A stretch of 64,000 bases of DNA from Dyella sp. 2HG41-7 (GCF_021390675.1 NZ_JAJEJV010000004.1:1-64000), one strand, 5' to 3'; positions 36,122 through 43,937 are shown, numbered from the stretch's first letter. Notes: a model not told the origin generated them from the letters alone. Program-made: numbers and translations.

Positions 36122-36700
36122 TCAACCCGTTGCCTTCTTTTTGTCGTTGCTCGACAGATTTGTCAGGATCGCGCTCGCGATAACGTGAAAGAGATGATCA
36201 GCCCGCGGCGCAAATGCGGGTTGGCCGGCTAGCCAACCGAACGCTGACATCATGGCAAACAGGTCCTCCCCATCGATATCTGCACGCGCCGTTCCTTCGG
36301 CTTGAGCACGGCGCAGAAGTCGCGCGCCTGCTGCGTGCACTGCTGCGCATGACGCGTGAAGTGCAGAGTCCGGATCCATGTGAGCACTCGCCATCAAGTC
36401 GACCACGCCGCGGTAGGTATGCACGAATGCCACCTCTTCGCGAAGCCAGGATATGAGCGCTTCGTCGGGTGGATTCGACGCTTCGAGTTCCTCTGCTCTC
36501 TGTGTCAGCGCGTCAAGATTCGTGCGCAGCAACGCTTCGAACAAAGCCTCTCGCGTCGGGAAATGGCGAAGCAGCGTGGCCAACCCAACGTCCGCCCGGC
36601 GAGCGATATCCCGCATGGACGCATCGACACCATCCTCGGTGACAACGTCGCGGGCGATGGCAAGTAGGTGGCTGTAATTTTTTCTGGCGTCGGCTCTCAT
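36122..36700 (-). CDS. TetR/AcrR-family repressor
   Basis: A 192-residue protein with an N-terminal HTH (VTEDGVDASMRDIARRADVGLATLLRHFPTREALFEALL region, about 18-58) and a helical ligand domain. An ATG at 36700 gives MRADARKNYSHLL. It is divergent from an SDR gene, and the 153-bp gap holds three copies of a palindrome overlapping the SDR promoter, the normal layout for autorepression and control of the neighbour. Confidence 0.92.
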   Translation of the reverse strand: MRADARKNYSHLLAIARDVVTEDGVDASMRDIARRADVGLATLLRHFPTREALFEALLRTNLDALTQRAEELEASNPPDEALISWLREEVAFVHTYRGVVDLMASAHMDPDSALHASCAAVHAAGARLLRRAQAEGTARADIDGEDLFAMMSAFGWLAGQPAFAPRADHLFHVIASAILTNLSSNDKKKATG

Positions 36701-36708
36701 AGGCTGCC

Positions 36709-36785
36709 TTGACAAACGGATCACTGATCCATATATTTGGATCAGTGATCCGGATGCTGCAAATCAGTATCTGGATCGGTGATCC
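36709..36785 (+). promoter_or_regulatory. SDR promoter with three TetR-type operators
   Basis: A near-perfect sigma70 promoter, TTGACA (36709-36714), 17-bp spacer, TATATT (36732-36737), points to the SDR gene. Three copies of the palindromic word GGATCA(C/G)TGATCC lie at 36718-36730, 36739-36751 and, with one change, 36773-36785. The first two are 21 bp apart, two helical turns, and mirror each other exactly around the -10. Occupancy would block polymerase. This is the probable target of the divergent TetR protein. Confidence 0.88.
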
Positions 36786-36853
36786 ACAAGATACAGCGCC
36801 CTTGTATCGATGGAAACAGAGACGCTGTCCGACACGACGTAAGGTGAAAAGTC

Positions 36854-37588
36854 ATGGGAAAGCTTGAAGGTAAGGTTGCAGTCATCACGGGCGGATCGAG
36901 CGGCATGGCGCTGGCGAGCGCCAAGCGATTCGTAGAAGAAGGCGCGTACGTTTTCATCACGGGTCGGAGGCAGGACGCGCTCGATGAGGCCGTCAAACTG
37001 ATCGGCCGGAACGTAACCGCCGTGCGCGGCGATGCAGCCAACCTCGACGACCTCGACCGCCTGTTCGATACCGTCAAACGGGAAAAGGGCAAGATCGACG
37101 TCCTATACGCGAGCGCTGGCACCGGCGAAGCCATCCCACTGGGCGAGATCACCGAGCAGCACTTCGATGCGACATTCGGCCTGAATACGCGCGGCACGGT
37201 GTTTACGGTTCAAAAGGCTTTGCCGCTGTTCAACGATGGCGGATCGATCTTCATGACCGGCTCGGTTGCTTCGGTAAAAGGTTTTCCCGGTTACGGCGTG
37301 TATGCGGCGAGCAAGGCGGCGTTGCGCTCATTCGCACGCACATGGCTCAACGAACTAAAGGGCAGGAATATCCGGGTGAACGTGCTGAGCCCGGGGCCGA
37401 TTGCCACGCCGATGCAAGACCAAGTTCTCACCGAGGAGGCGAAACGGATGTTCGAGTCCTTGATCCCGCGGGGAACGATGGGACGTCCTGAGGAAATTGC
37501 GACGGCCGCGCTGTTTCTCGCTTCAGACGATTCGAGCTTCGTGAATGGAGTGGACTTGTCTGTCGACGGCGGCTTCTCGGCTATCTGA
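36854..37588 (+). CDS. SDR-family oxidoreductase
   Basis: A 244-residue classical short-chain dehydrogenase: cofactor loop ITGGSSGMALASA, ASAG in place of NNAG, catalytic Ser in TGSVASVKG and YxxxK in GVYAASKAALRS, with VNGVDLSVDGGFSAI at the end. Substrate unknown. The promoter carries operators for the divergent TetR repressor, so it is inducible. A reductase-like gene follows 99 bp downstream. Confidence 0.92.
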   Translation: MGKLEGKVAVITGGSSGMALASAKRFVEEGAYVFITGRRQDALDEAVKLIGRNVTAVRGDAANLDDLDRLFDTVKREKGKIDVLYASAGTGEAIPLGEITEQHFDATFGLNTRGTVFTVQKALPLFNDGGSIFMTGSVASVKGFPGYGVYAASKAALRSFARTWLNELKGRNIRVNVLSPGPIATPMQDQVLTEEAKRMFESLIPRGTMGRPEEIATAALFLASDDSSFVNGVDLSVDGGFSAI

Positions 37589-37687
37589 CGTCGCGCCCAA
37601 ACGCGCGTGGTGCCTCGCACTCCGGGAAGACGCGGTCGCAACTGGATCGTTCGTGGCACCAACCTCAACACGAATCGGAACGTCAAC

Positions 37688-38278
37688 ATGAATTACGCAA
37701 TCGTAGGTTTCGGCGCGGTTGGTCAGGCGCTAGCACGTATGTTCGCTCGCAAAGGCATCGAAGTGACAGTCGCAAGCAGGCATCCGCCTGAAGCGCTAGC
37801 GCCGCAGGCAAACGCGATCGGTTCGACGATCGTTCCCAAGATGTTGAAGGATGCGCTCGACGCCGACATCGTTCTACTGGCTGTCCGGTACGAGCAGCAC
37901 CCGGAGGTCGCAAAGGAACGGGAAAGCTGGGAAGGCAAAATCGTGATCGATGTGATGAACACGCTGGATGATTTGGGTGGCGTCCCTTCCTCCGCGGTCG
38001 TAGCTCGTGCCCTGCCCGGTGCGCAGTTGGTGAAGGCGTTTAACCATCTACCTGCCCGCGTGCTTGCACAAGACCCGGCCGTCAACGATGGACGACGGGT
38101 GGTCTTTCTATCGAGCGACGATGAAAGCGCGACCGCAACGGTCGCCGACCTGGTCGAGCGACTCGGCTATGCGCCGGTCAATCTCGGCAAGATCGCGGAG
38201 GGCGGTCAGCTCGTGCAGGCGCGGGATGGGACTTGGGGGCCACTGGTCTTCCAGGACCTGTTCAAGAAGGCGCAGTGA
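37688..38278 (+). CDS. NADP-binding reductase, F420-dependent NADP oxidoreductase-like
   Basis: A 196-residue Rossmann protein: MNYAIVGFGAVGQALARMFA, NADP-preferring VASRHPPEA, VLLAVRYEQHPEV, VIDVMNT and LVKAFNHLPARVL. This matches the NADPH-dependent F420 reductase/NpdG-like family, whose bacterial members often work without F420. The ATG at 37688 fits the fold start. It is downstream of the TetR-controlled SDR gene and may be in the same operon. Confidence 0.85.
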   Translation: MNYAIVGFGAVGQALARMFARKGIEVTVASRHPPEALAPQANAIGSTIVPKMLKDALDADIVLLAVRYEQHPEVAKERESWEGKIVIDVMNTLDDLGGVPSSAVVARALPGAQLVKAFNHLPARVLAQDPAVNDGRRVVFLSSDDESATATVADLVERLGYAPVNLGKIAEGGQLVQARDGTWGPLVFQDLFKKAQ

Positions 38279-38471
38279 CCGAAGTACACGTGACATCGGA
38301 CGAGGGCTTTTCCGGATTTTTTATTGCCGACTCTGTGTCGATGGCTCACTAGACGTACAAACTCGGGACTCTAAAAGGCTCCGAGGATGGCGTTCTATCC
38401 AATAGGTCCGATCGCACTTCTGGACGACCGCGACTCGGACTATGGTGGAAGCTCTGGCCTGGAGAATTTCC

Positions 38472-39005
38472 ATGGCGAAGCTCGTATTCGAATTGAACCA
38501 GTCGCTGGATGGCTACGTCGACCACATGCAATTGGGGCCGCCCAGCCCGGCGCTCGCGCTTCACTTCCTTGAGCGCGTACGTAGCCTGACGGGCATGGTG
38601 TTCGGTCGCAATATGTACGAGATCATGCGCTATTGGGACGAAGACCAGCCCGACTGGGACGCGGGAGACCACGACTTCGCCGCGATATGGCGCAGCAAAC
38701 CGAAGTGGGTCGTGTCGAGCTCGCTGACGTCGGTCGGCCCCCAAGCCACCCTAGTCGCCAATGACCTGGAAGCGAAGGTCCGAAAACTGAAGGCCGAGCA
38801 GCCAGGGGAGATCGCAGTCGGCGGACCCGACTTGGCGCGAAGCCTGGGCGACCTTGGCCTGGTCGATGAATATCGCCTCTACATTCAGCCCGTGGTGCTT
38901 GGACACGGCACACCCTTTTTCGCCGGCCCGCGATCGCGGCTCCGCCTCGTCGCCAGCGATGTGATGGGCGACGACGTGATCAGGCTGACGTACGCACCGG
39001 CTTAA
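38472..39005 (+). CDS. dihydrofolate reductase-like protein (RibD C-terminal family)
   Basis: A 177-residue protein. MAKLVFELNQSLDGYVDHM is the usual N-terminus of the family, with VFGRNMYEIMRYW, KWVVSSSL, the cofactor glycine motif IAVGGPDLARSLGDLGLVDEYRL and VLGHGTPFF. Such proteins are NADPH-binding reductases of unknown substrate, not true FolA. The ATG follows GGAG. It stands alone before the small-RNA locus. Confidence 0.87.
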   Translation: MAKLVFELNQSLDGYVDHMQLGPPSPALALHFLERVRSLTGMVFGRNMYEIMRYWDEDQPDWDAGDHDFAAIWRSKPKWVVSSSLTSVGPQATLVANDLEAKVRKLKAEQPGEIAVGGPDLARSLGDLGLVDEYRLYIQPVVLGHGTPFFAGPRSRLRLVASDVMGDDVIRLTYAPA

Positions 39006-39053
39006 TCGCACGACGCCTTCCATCAAGTTACACTTTATTAATGTACCGAGAGG

Positions 39054-39059
39054 TATAGT
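39054..39059 (+). promoter_or_regulatory. candidate -10 element of the plus-strand small RNA
   Basis: TATAGT lies 7 nt before the first predicted hairpin. The -35 region is weak (CACTTT at 39031-39036 with 17-bp spacing). Confidence 0.4.
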
Positions 39060-39065
39060 TATCCC

Positions 39066-39172
39066 ATGTCGAGAGACATCAGTCCCACCGCTTAGCCGGG
39101 CCTCCCCTCCCCGCCAAGCAGCGTAAAGAAGGATGACCCAAAGCCCGCAGGCCTCCCCCTGCGGGCTTTTTT
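39066..39172 (+). ncRNA. candidate small RNA with C-rich loops and strong terminator
   Basis: A 107-nt unit in the 278-bp gap before marR. It contains hairpin 1 ATGTC/GACAT with a GAGA loop (39066-39079), hairpin 2 (39090-39119) with an apical loop CCTCCCCT (39101-39108), and a terminator hairpin whose 11-bp stem AAGCCCGCAGG/CCTGCGGGCTT (39141-39151 with 39158-39168) encloses the loop CCTCCC and ends in six T (39167-39172). A TATAGT -10 stands just upstream. No open frame fits. The exposed CCUCCC loops are complementary to ribosome-binding sites, as in Xanthomonas sX13. Family membership is inference. Confidence 0.6.
39141..39172 (+). terminator. strong intrinsic terminator
   Basis: An 11-bp GC-rich stem with a 6-nt loop is followed by a run of six T. 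The preceding gene's stop is 135 bp upstream, so it most likely ends the small RNA rather than the reductase mRNA. Confidence 0.92.
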
Positions 39173-39238
39173 ATGGCCGGCAGTGGTCTAACGATCCCGG
39201 CTGCCACGCCAAGCTCAGGCGTTCGATCGCCCAATTCA

Positions 39239-39270
39239 CAAGATAAACTTGCAAGATAGACTTCTAATAT
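39239..39270. promoter_or_regulatory. repeat overlapping the marR promoter
   Basis: CAAGATAAACTT (39239-39250) and CAAGATAGACTT (39252-39263) form a 13-bp-spaced direct repeat, and the first is also an inverted repeat (CAAG-N5-CTTG). TAATAT (39265-39270) could be the -10. This is a plausible autoregulatory operator for the MarR protein. Confidence 0.45.
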
Positions 39271-39283
39271 GTAGGGTAGACAC

Positions 39284-39727
39284 ATGTCTCCTGCCCCCGC
39301 ACCGAATGCGTCCGTTGAAACCGCCGTCAGCGAACTCACGGCGGCCGTCAGCCAGCTTTTGCGGCGCCTGCGCACGCACGCCAATCCGAACGAACTCAAC
39401 CTCTCGCAGCTCGGCACCCTCGCGCGACTCGATCAATTCGGCGCGATGACCACCGCGGATCTGGCCCGCGCCGAGTCGATGAAGCCGCAATCGATGGGCA
39501 CCATTCTCGCGAGCCTGGAACAAGAAGGCTTGGTGGAACGACAGCCGCATCCCACCGACGGTCGACAGATTCTTTTCGCGCTCACCGCCGCGGGTGCACA
39601 GATGCGCCGCCAACGCGGCCTCGCCAAGCGCGAATGGTTGATTGCGGCGATGACGAAGCTGGAGCCCACAGAGCTCAAGACCATCATCGATGCGATTCCG
39701 TTGATCAAACATTTGGGCGAGTCGTAG
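39284..39727 (+). CDS. MarR-family transcriptional regulator
   Basis: A 147-residue winged-helix protein: LNLSQLGTLARLDQFGAMTTADLARAESMKPQSMGTILASLEQEGL is the recognition-helix region, and ERQPHPTDGRQILFALT is the wing. It precedes a small membrane protein and an MFS drug pump, the usual layout for a repressor of efflux. A repeat overlaps its promoter. Confidence 0.92.
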   Translation: MSPAPAPNASVETAVSELTAAVSQLLRRLRTHANPNELNLSQLGTLARLDQFGAMTTADLARAESMKPQSMGTILASLEQEGLVERQPHPTDGRQILFALTAAGAQMRRQRGLAKREWLIAAMTKLEPTELKTIIDAIPLIKHLGES

Positions 39728-39811
39728 CGACCAACTCGCCGAACGTTTTCTCGTGCTGGACGTTTCCGTCAGCGCGTCTCTCATGCTGGCTCTAAACAGG
39801 ACGGCAATCTC

Positions 39812-40144
39812 ATGAACTGGCTGCACGATCTCTCTTATTTTTTCGGCGGCATTTTTCTGTCGAACGCCATCCCGCATTTCGTAAGCGGCACGATGGGACG
39901 TCCGTTTCAGTCCCCATTTGCGAAACCGCGCGGAGAAGGTCTTTCGTCGTCGACGGTCAACGTACTTTGGGGCTTCGCCAATTTCGTCCTGGCGTATTTG
40001 TTGATTGTTTGCGTTGGCCAATTCGATATTCATGCCGCGCAAATGATGATCTCACTTGGTCTGGGCGCATTGCTGATCGCTTTGTTCGCCGCAAGGCATT
40101 TTGGCCGCTTCCACGGCGGCAATCTTCACACCGATCACTCATGA
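39812..40144 (+). CDS. small conserved membrane protein
   Basis: A 110-residue protein with three hydrophobic segments (about 7-24, 48-68 and 74-94); NWLHDLSYFFGGIFLSNAIPHF is its most distinctive part. A histidine-rich tail (HFGRFHGGNLHTDH) could bind metal. It overlaps the MFS gene start by 4 bp (ATGA), so it is translationally coupled to that pump. Function unknown. Confidence 0.8.
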   Translation: MNWLHDLSYFFGGIFLSNAIPHFVSGTMGRPFQSPFAKPRGEGLSSSTVNVLWGFANFVLAYLLIVCVGQFDIHAAQMMISLGLGALLIALFAARHFGRFHGGNLHTDHS

Positions 40145-41538
40145 GTGCGGATGCCGCCCATCACGCGGAAGCACACGACCGCCTCCATCCTTCCATTTGG
40201 AAAATCACCGCGGTCGTCGTGCTGGGATCGTTCCTTGCGCAGCTCGATGCGACTGTTGCCAATGTGTCGCTTTCCAGCCTCGCCATCGAATTGCACACGG
40301 GTCTTTCGACGATTCAGTGGGTGACGAGCGGTTACCTGTTGGCGTTGACGCTGGCGTTGCCAATGAGCGGCTGGCTGGTGGATCGCTTCGGCGCAAAAGC
40401 CGTATACGTGTGGTGCTTCGCAGCGTTCACCTTTTCCTCTGCATTGTGCGGACTGGCGTGGTCGGCGACATCGCTGATCGGATTTCGCGTCTTTCAAGGC
40501 ATCAGCGGCGGACTTCTTGCGCCCATGGCGCAGATGATGATGGCGCGCTCCGCTGGCAAGCATATGGCGCGCGTAATCGGCTACGCCGCGGTGCCCGTAT
40601 TGATTGCGCCGATTCTTGGGCCCGTGATCGCGGGCCTGATTTTGCAGCACGCATCATGGCGCTGGTTGTTCCTGGTGAATTTTCCCGTTGGCGTATTGGC
40701 GCTGGTGCTTGCCGTCGTTTTTCTTCCGCACGATCGCGAGCAAGCAAGACCGCGCGAACTCGACTGGATAGGTTTGTTGTTGCTTTCGCCGGGCTTGGCG
40801 ATGTTCCTTTACGCGTCGGACCGCATCGGCGAGCGAATGGGCTTGATCGCCATGACATTATCCGTCGTTTTGCTCGGCCTGTTTTTTTGGAGCGCCAATC
40901 GCAAAGGCGACAAAGCGCTGGTCGACCTGCAACTTTTCAAAGGCGGCGTCTTTCCCGTTTCCGCCGTCACGCAATTTCTCTCCAACGGCGCGATGTTTGC
41001 GGGACAAATGTTGATTCCGATCTATCTAATACGAGACTGTGGCCGTTCGCCCGGCGATATGGGTTGGCTGCTGGCGCCGCTCGGCCTGGGCATGTTGTGC
41101 ACGTATCCGATGATGGGCATGTTGACCAGCCGCTTCGGCATTCGAAACGTTGCAGCAGGCGGCGCATTGCTGGCGTTGATCGGAACGTTGCCGCTCGTCT
41201 ATCTCGCCATTCACACGCTGGCGTTATCGGTTCTCGCCATTGCGTTGTTTATACGCGGCGCGGGCCAGAGCGCGGTCGGCGTACCTTCGATATCGGCTGC
41301 GTACGCCTCGGTAAAGCGAACGGAACTGCCCATGGCGACCACATCGCTCAATATCGTGCAGCGCCTCGGTGGCCCCACCTTCACCACGCTTTGCGCGACG
41401 TTTTTGGGTTGGCGATTGGCGGCGGAGCCGCTACACGATTCGCCGCTCAGCGCGTATGCATGGGCGTTTGTGCTGCTCTGCGTTTTGCATGCAGGTACCG
41501 CTGTCACAGCGTGGCGACTTCCCAAGCCCGCGCTTTAA
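40141..41538 (+). CDS. MFS drug efflux transporter, DHA2 (EmrB-type)
   Basis: A 465-residue proton-driven exporter with about 14 membrane helices. Family motifs are FLAQLDATVANVSLSSLA in helix 1 (motif D1), SGWLVDRFGAKAVY (motif A) and VLIAPILGPVIAGLIL (motif C). There is no EmrA-type adaptor gene beside it. Control by the MarR regulator 0.4 kb upstream is likely. Its 3' end overlaps the convergent aquaporin gene by 4 bp. Confidence 0.92.
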   Translation: MSADAAHHAEAHDRLHPSIWKITAVVVLGSFLAQLDATVANVSLSSLAIELHTGLSTIQWVTSGYLLALTLALPMSGWLVDRFGAKAVYVWCFAAFTFSSALCGLAWSATSLIGFRVFQGISGGLLAPMAQMMMARSAGKHMARVIGYAAVPVLIAPILGPVIAGLILQHASWRWLFLVNFPVGVLALVLAVVFLPHDREQARPRELDWIGLLLLSPGLAMFLYASDRIGERMGLIAMTLSVVLLGLFFWSANRKGDKALVDLQLFKGGVFPVSAVTQFLSNGAMFAGQMLIPIYLIRDCGRSPGDMGWLLAPLGLGMLCTYPMMGMLTSRFGIRNVAAGGALLALIGTLPLVYLAIHTLALSVLAIALFIRGAGQSAVGVPSISAAYASVKRTELPMATTSLNIVQRLGGPTFTTLCATFLGWRLAAEPLHDSPLSAYAWAFVLLCVLHAGTAVTAWRLPKPAL

Positions 41539-42245
41539 GGCTTGCCTAGTTCAATCTGATCCTGACCGACCTGACGCGATTGGACCACTCGTCGCGACAC
41601 TAGAAAATCCGCGACGACATACGCGAGCAACGCACCAACCATCTGCGCAAGCACGAAACCTGCGACATCAATCTGGCGAATACCTGCGAATGTTTGGGTT
41701 AGCGATCGCGCAATCGTGACGGCGGGATTGGCGAATGATGTGCTGGCGGTGAACCAATAAGCTGCGAAGATGTAGCTCGCAACCAATGCGGGAATGGCGG
41801 CGGATCGATGGCGACTGCCGATAAGTATCGTCAGCAGCAGACCGAACGTCGCCAGTCCTTCGCTCAACCATTGCTCGCCGCCGCTGCGCACATGCACGCC
41901 GGGTTGAATGAGCGGCAGTGCAAACATGGCGTGTGCGAGAACAACGCCGGCACAGGCGGCGATGATTTGCACGACGATGTAAACCAACGCTTGCGACGTG
42001 CCGATATCGCCGCGCAGACGTATCACAAGTGTGACCGCAGGATTGAAGTGCGCGCCGGAGATCGGCGCGAACAACACGATCAGCACATAGAGCATGCCGG
42101 CTGTCGCTGCCGCGTTGGCGAGCAAAGCGATGCCCATGTTTCCTGCAGATAAATTCACGCCCATGATGCCCGAGCCCACGACGGTGGCGAGCAAAAGCAA
42201 GGTGCCGATAAATTCGGCCAGGGCCTGGCGGGTGAGGGATGTCAC
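41535..42245 (-). CDS. aquaporin-family channel in arsenic operon
   Basis: A 236-residue MIP-family channel with six membrane helices and the two half-helix motifs HFNPAVT and FANPAVTIARS. The start is GTG at 42245, overlapping the arsC stop by 4 bp. Aquaglyceroporins in this position (AqpS of Sinorhizobium meliloti is the described case) let arsenite made by ArsC flow out down its gradient, replacing an ArsB or Acr3 pump, and none is seen here. Role inferred from operon and family. Confidence 0.87.
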   Translation of the reverse strand: MTSLTRQALAEFIGTLLLLATVVGSGIMGVNLSAGNMGIALLANAAATAGMLYVLIVLFAPISGAHFNPAVTLVIRLRGDIGTSQALVYIVVQIIAACAGVVLAHAMFALPLIQPGVHVRSGGEQWLSEGLATFGLLLTILIGSRHRSAAIPALVASYIFAAYWFTASTSFANPAVTIARSLTQTFAGIRQIDVAGFVLAQMVGALLAYVVADFLVSRRVVQSRQVGQDQIELGKP

Positions 42246-42625
42246 AGGCTCTCCAAAAGATTTTTTACACGCGTGGCGATGTCGTCGCGCACGGCGCGGT
42301 AGCCGTCGTCGTCGAAGTGTTTGGGGTCGGGGAGCGCCCAATCTTCGCGGCGTTTTGCAGGTACCCACGGACAACTGTCCCCGCATCCCATCGTCACCAC
42401 CGCATCGAATTCGCCATCGATCTCGTCGAGAGATTTGGATGCATGCTGATTCAAGTCGTAGCCGACCTCTGACATGAAACGAATGGCTTTGGGATTGATC
42501 TTTCCGGAAGGCGCCGAGCCGGCGCTAAGCGCTTCAACGTTGTCGCCACCGTAGATATGCGCAAAAGCTTCGGCCATCTGGCTGCGGTTGGAGTTTTCGA
42601 TGCAAACAAAAAGAACACGTTTCAT
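42242..42625 (-). CDS. arsC: arsenate reductase, low-molecular-weight phosphatase type
   Basis: A 127-residue protein. FVCIENSNRSQMAEAF carries the nucleophilic Cys and Arg of the LMW-PTP P-loop (CX5R), and MGCGDSCPWVPAKRREDW holds the further cysteines used in thioredoxin-linked arsenate reduction. It reduces arsenate to arsenite in the cytoplasm. It is the second gene of arsR-arsC-aquaporin, 45 bp after arsR. Confidence 0.93.
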   Translation of the reverse strand: MKRVLFVCIENSNRSQMAEAFAHIYGGDNVEALSAGSAPSGKINPKAIRFMSEVGYDLNQHASKSLDEIDGEFDAVVTMGCGDSCPWVPAKRREDWALPDPKHFDDDGYRAVRDDIATRVKNLLESL

Positions 42626-42670
42626 AAAGCGGCGAAGTCATCGAGAAGTTTTTAGTGCGATGGAAGCGAT

Positions 42671-43012
42671 TTACGCCTGACAGTCTTTCGTTGCCGGCGA
42701 GCACATCGCACGTGGTCCGCACGACGCTTCGCCGGCGCAGCAGTTTTCGGTGAGGTAGGCGATCAACGCATTCATCTGCGCATAGCTGGCGCGCACGCGG
42801 ATGACGCGCCCTTCGCGTTCGTCTTCCACCAATCCGGCGACGCGCAATCCGTTGAGATGCGCGGTCAGCGTTGCCGGCGGCAGATCGAGACGTTCGCGCA
42901 ACTCGCCGACGGAAAGTCCTTTGGAGCCGGCCTGAACCAGCTCGCGGAAGGCGGCCAGTCGGGGCTCGTGACTAAGGGCGGATAGCGCGGTTAAAGCGGT
43001 CTGGGTGTCCAT
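42671..43012 (-). CDS. arsR: ArsR-family arsenic-responsive repressor
   Basis: A 113-residue winged-helix repressor: LSHEPRLAAFRELVQAG, LSVGELRERLDLPPATLTAHLNGLRVAGLV as HTH. The cysteine cluster for As(III) is at the C-terminus (ENCCAGEASCGPRAMC), not in the HTH helix as in classic plasmid ArsR. It heads the ars operon; an AT-rich inverted repeat directly upstream is the likely operator. Confidence 0.9.
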   Translation of the reverse strand: MDTQTALTALSALSHEPRLAAFRELVQAGSKGLSVGELRERLDLPPATLTAHLNGLRVAGLVEDEREGRVIRVRASYAQMNALIAYLTENCCAGEASCGPRAMCSPATKDCQA

Positions 43013-43019
43013 GATTCGA

Positions 43020-43041
43020 TAATTCCAAAATTATGGAATTA
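43020..43041. promoter_or_regulatory. ArsR operator
   Basis: TAATTCCA (43020-43027) and TGGAATTA (43034-43041) are perfect 8-bp arms with a 6-bp spacer, 7 bp upstream of the arsR ATG. Position and symmetry fit an autoregulatory ArsR site. Confidence 0.78.
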
Positions 43042-43147
43042 ATTCAAGAACCAAAACAGAGACACCAACGTCTCCCAATTAAGCCACTGATTAAACGAAA
43101 TAAATCGCCATGACCCACGCTCTACGATCGCTTTGCCAAGCTGGGAC

Positions 43148-43176
43148 TTGCACATATATAACTCACGAGTTATAAA
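43148..43176 (+). promoter_or_regulatory. promoter and operator of the second arsR-type operon
   Basis: TTGCAC (43148-43153), 17-bp spacer and TATAAA (43171-43176) form a good sigma70 promoter. The palindrome TATAACTC-AC-GAGTTATA (43157-43174) fills the spacer and part of the -10, so a bound repressor would occlude polymerase. Confidence 0.82.
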
Positions 43177-43206
43177 TGACCCATCACCATCTGGTTATAG
43201 ATCATC

Positions 43207-43530
43207 ATGCCCAATGCCGAAGACATGCTCTTTAGAACGTTGGCCGACCCGACCCGCCGCGCCCTGTTCGAGCGGCTGTGCCGCGAAGGCGAGCAAACCG
43301 TCGGCGCGTTGACGGCGCAGGCCGGCGTTTCGCAGCCGGCCGTGTCGAAACATCTTGGCGTTTTGAAGCAAGCCGGATTGGTGCGCGATCGCCAGGACGG
43401 CCGCCAGATTCATTACAGCGCACAGCGTGAGGCGCTTGGACCGCTGATCGATTGGACCACCCACATGGTCGGATTCTGGGAAGACCGGTTCGACCACCTC
43501 GAAGACCTACTCAAAAGGATGGATCAATGA
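43207..43530 (+). CDS. ArsR-family regulator paired with SRPBCC protein
   Basis: A 107-residue winged-helix protein: FRTLADPTRRALFERLCREG, VSQPAVSKHLGVLKQAGLV as recognition helix, RQDGRQIHYSAQ as wing. It lacks metal-binding cysteines and belongs to the group that pairs with an AHSA1/SRPBCC gene. ATGA overlap with that gene shows coupling. A palindrome in its promoter suggests autorepression. Confidence 0.92.
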   Translation: MPNAEDMLFRTLADPTRRALFERLCREGEQTVGALTAQAGVSQPAVSKHLGVLKQAGLVRDRQDGRQIHYSAQREALGPLIDWTTHMVGFWEDRFDHLEDLLKRMDQ

Positions 43531-43937
43531 ACAACATCGCCACCGAAACGCTCTCTGTCGTTGTCGAACGGGACGTTCCTTTTCCGCCGGAAAAAATCTG
43601 GCGCGCGCTCACGCAACCGCACTTGATCGAAGAGTGGTTGATGAAGAATGACTTCGCCGCATCTATGGGCCACCGTTTTCAATTGCGCGGCGACTGGGGT
43701 TCGGTCGATTGCGAAGTCACGGCGATCGAACCGAACAAAACGCTGTCTTACACGTGGGATGCGATGGGTTTGGAAAGCACCGTAACGTGGACGCTTACGC
43801 CAACCGGCAAAGGCACGCATTTGCGCATGGAGCAAATGGGTTTCCGCCCGGATCAACAGCAGGCGTATCACGGTGCGCAGTATGGATGGCAGAAGTTTAT
43901 GGGGAATTTGGAGCAGCTGTTGGCGCGGGTTGAGTGA
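43527..43937 (+). CDS. SRPBCC (AHSA1-like) ligand-binding protein
   Basis: A 136-residue helix-grip protein: VVERDVPFPPEKIWRALTQP, EWLMKNDFA, GDWGSVDCEVTAIEPNKTLSYTW, and YGWQKFMGNLEQLL in the long C-terminal helix. Such proteins bind small hydrophobic ligands. Coupled to the preceding ArsR regulator gene, they may act as its co-sensor; this is inferred. Confidence 0.88.
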   Translation: MNNIATETLSVVVERDVPFPPEKIWRALTQPHLIEEWLMKNDFAASMGHRFQLRGDWGSVDCEVTAIEPNKTLSYTWDAMGLESTVTWTLTPTGKGTHLRMEQMGFRPDQQQAYHGAQYGWQKFMGNLEQLLARVE

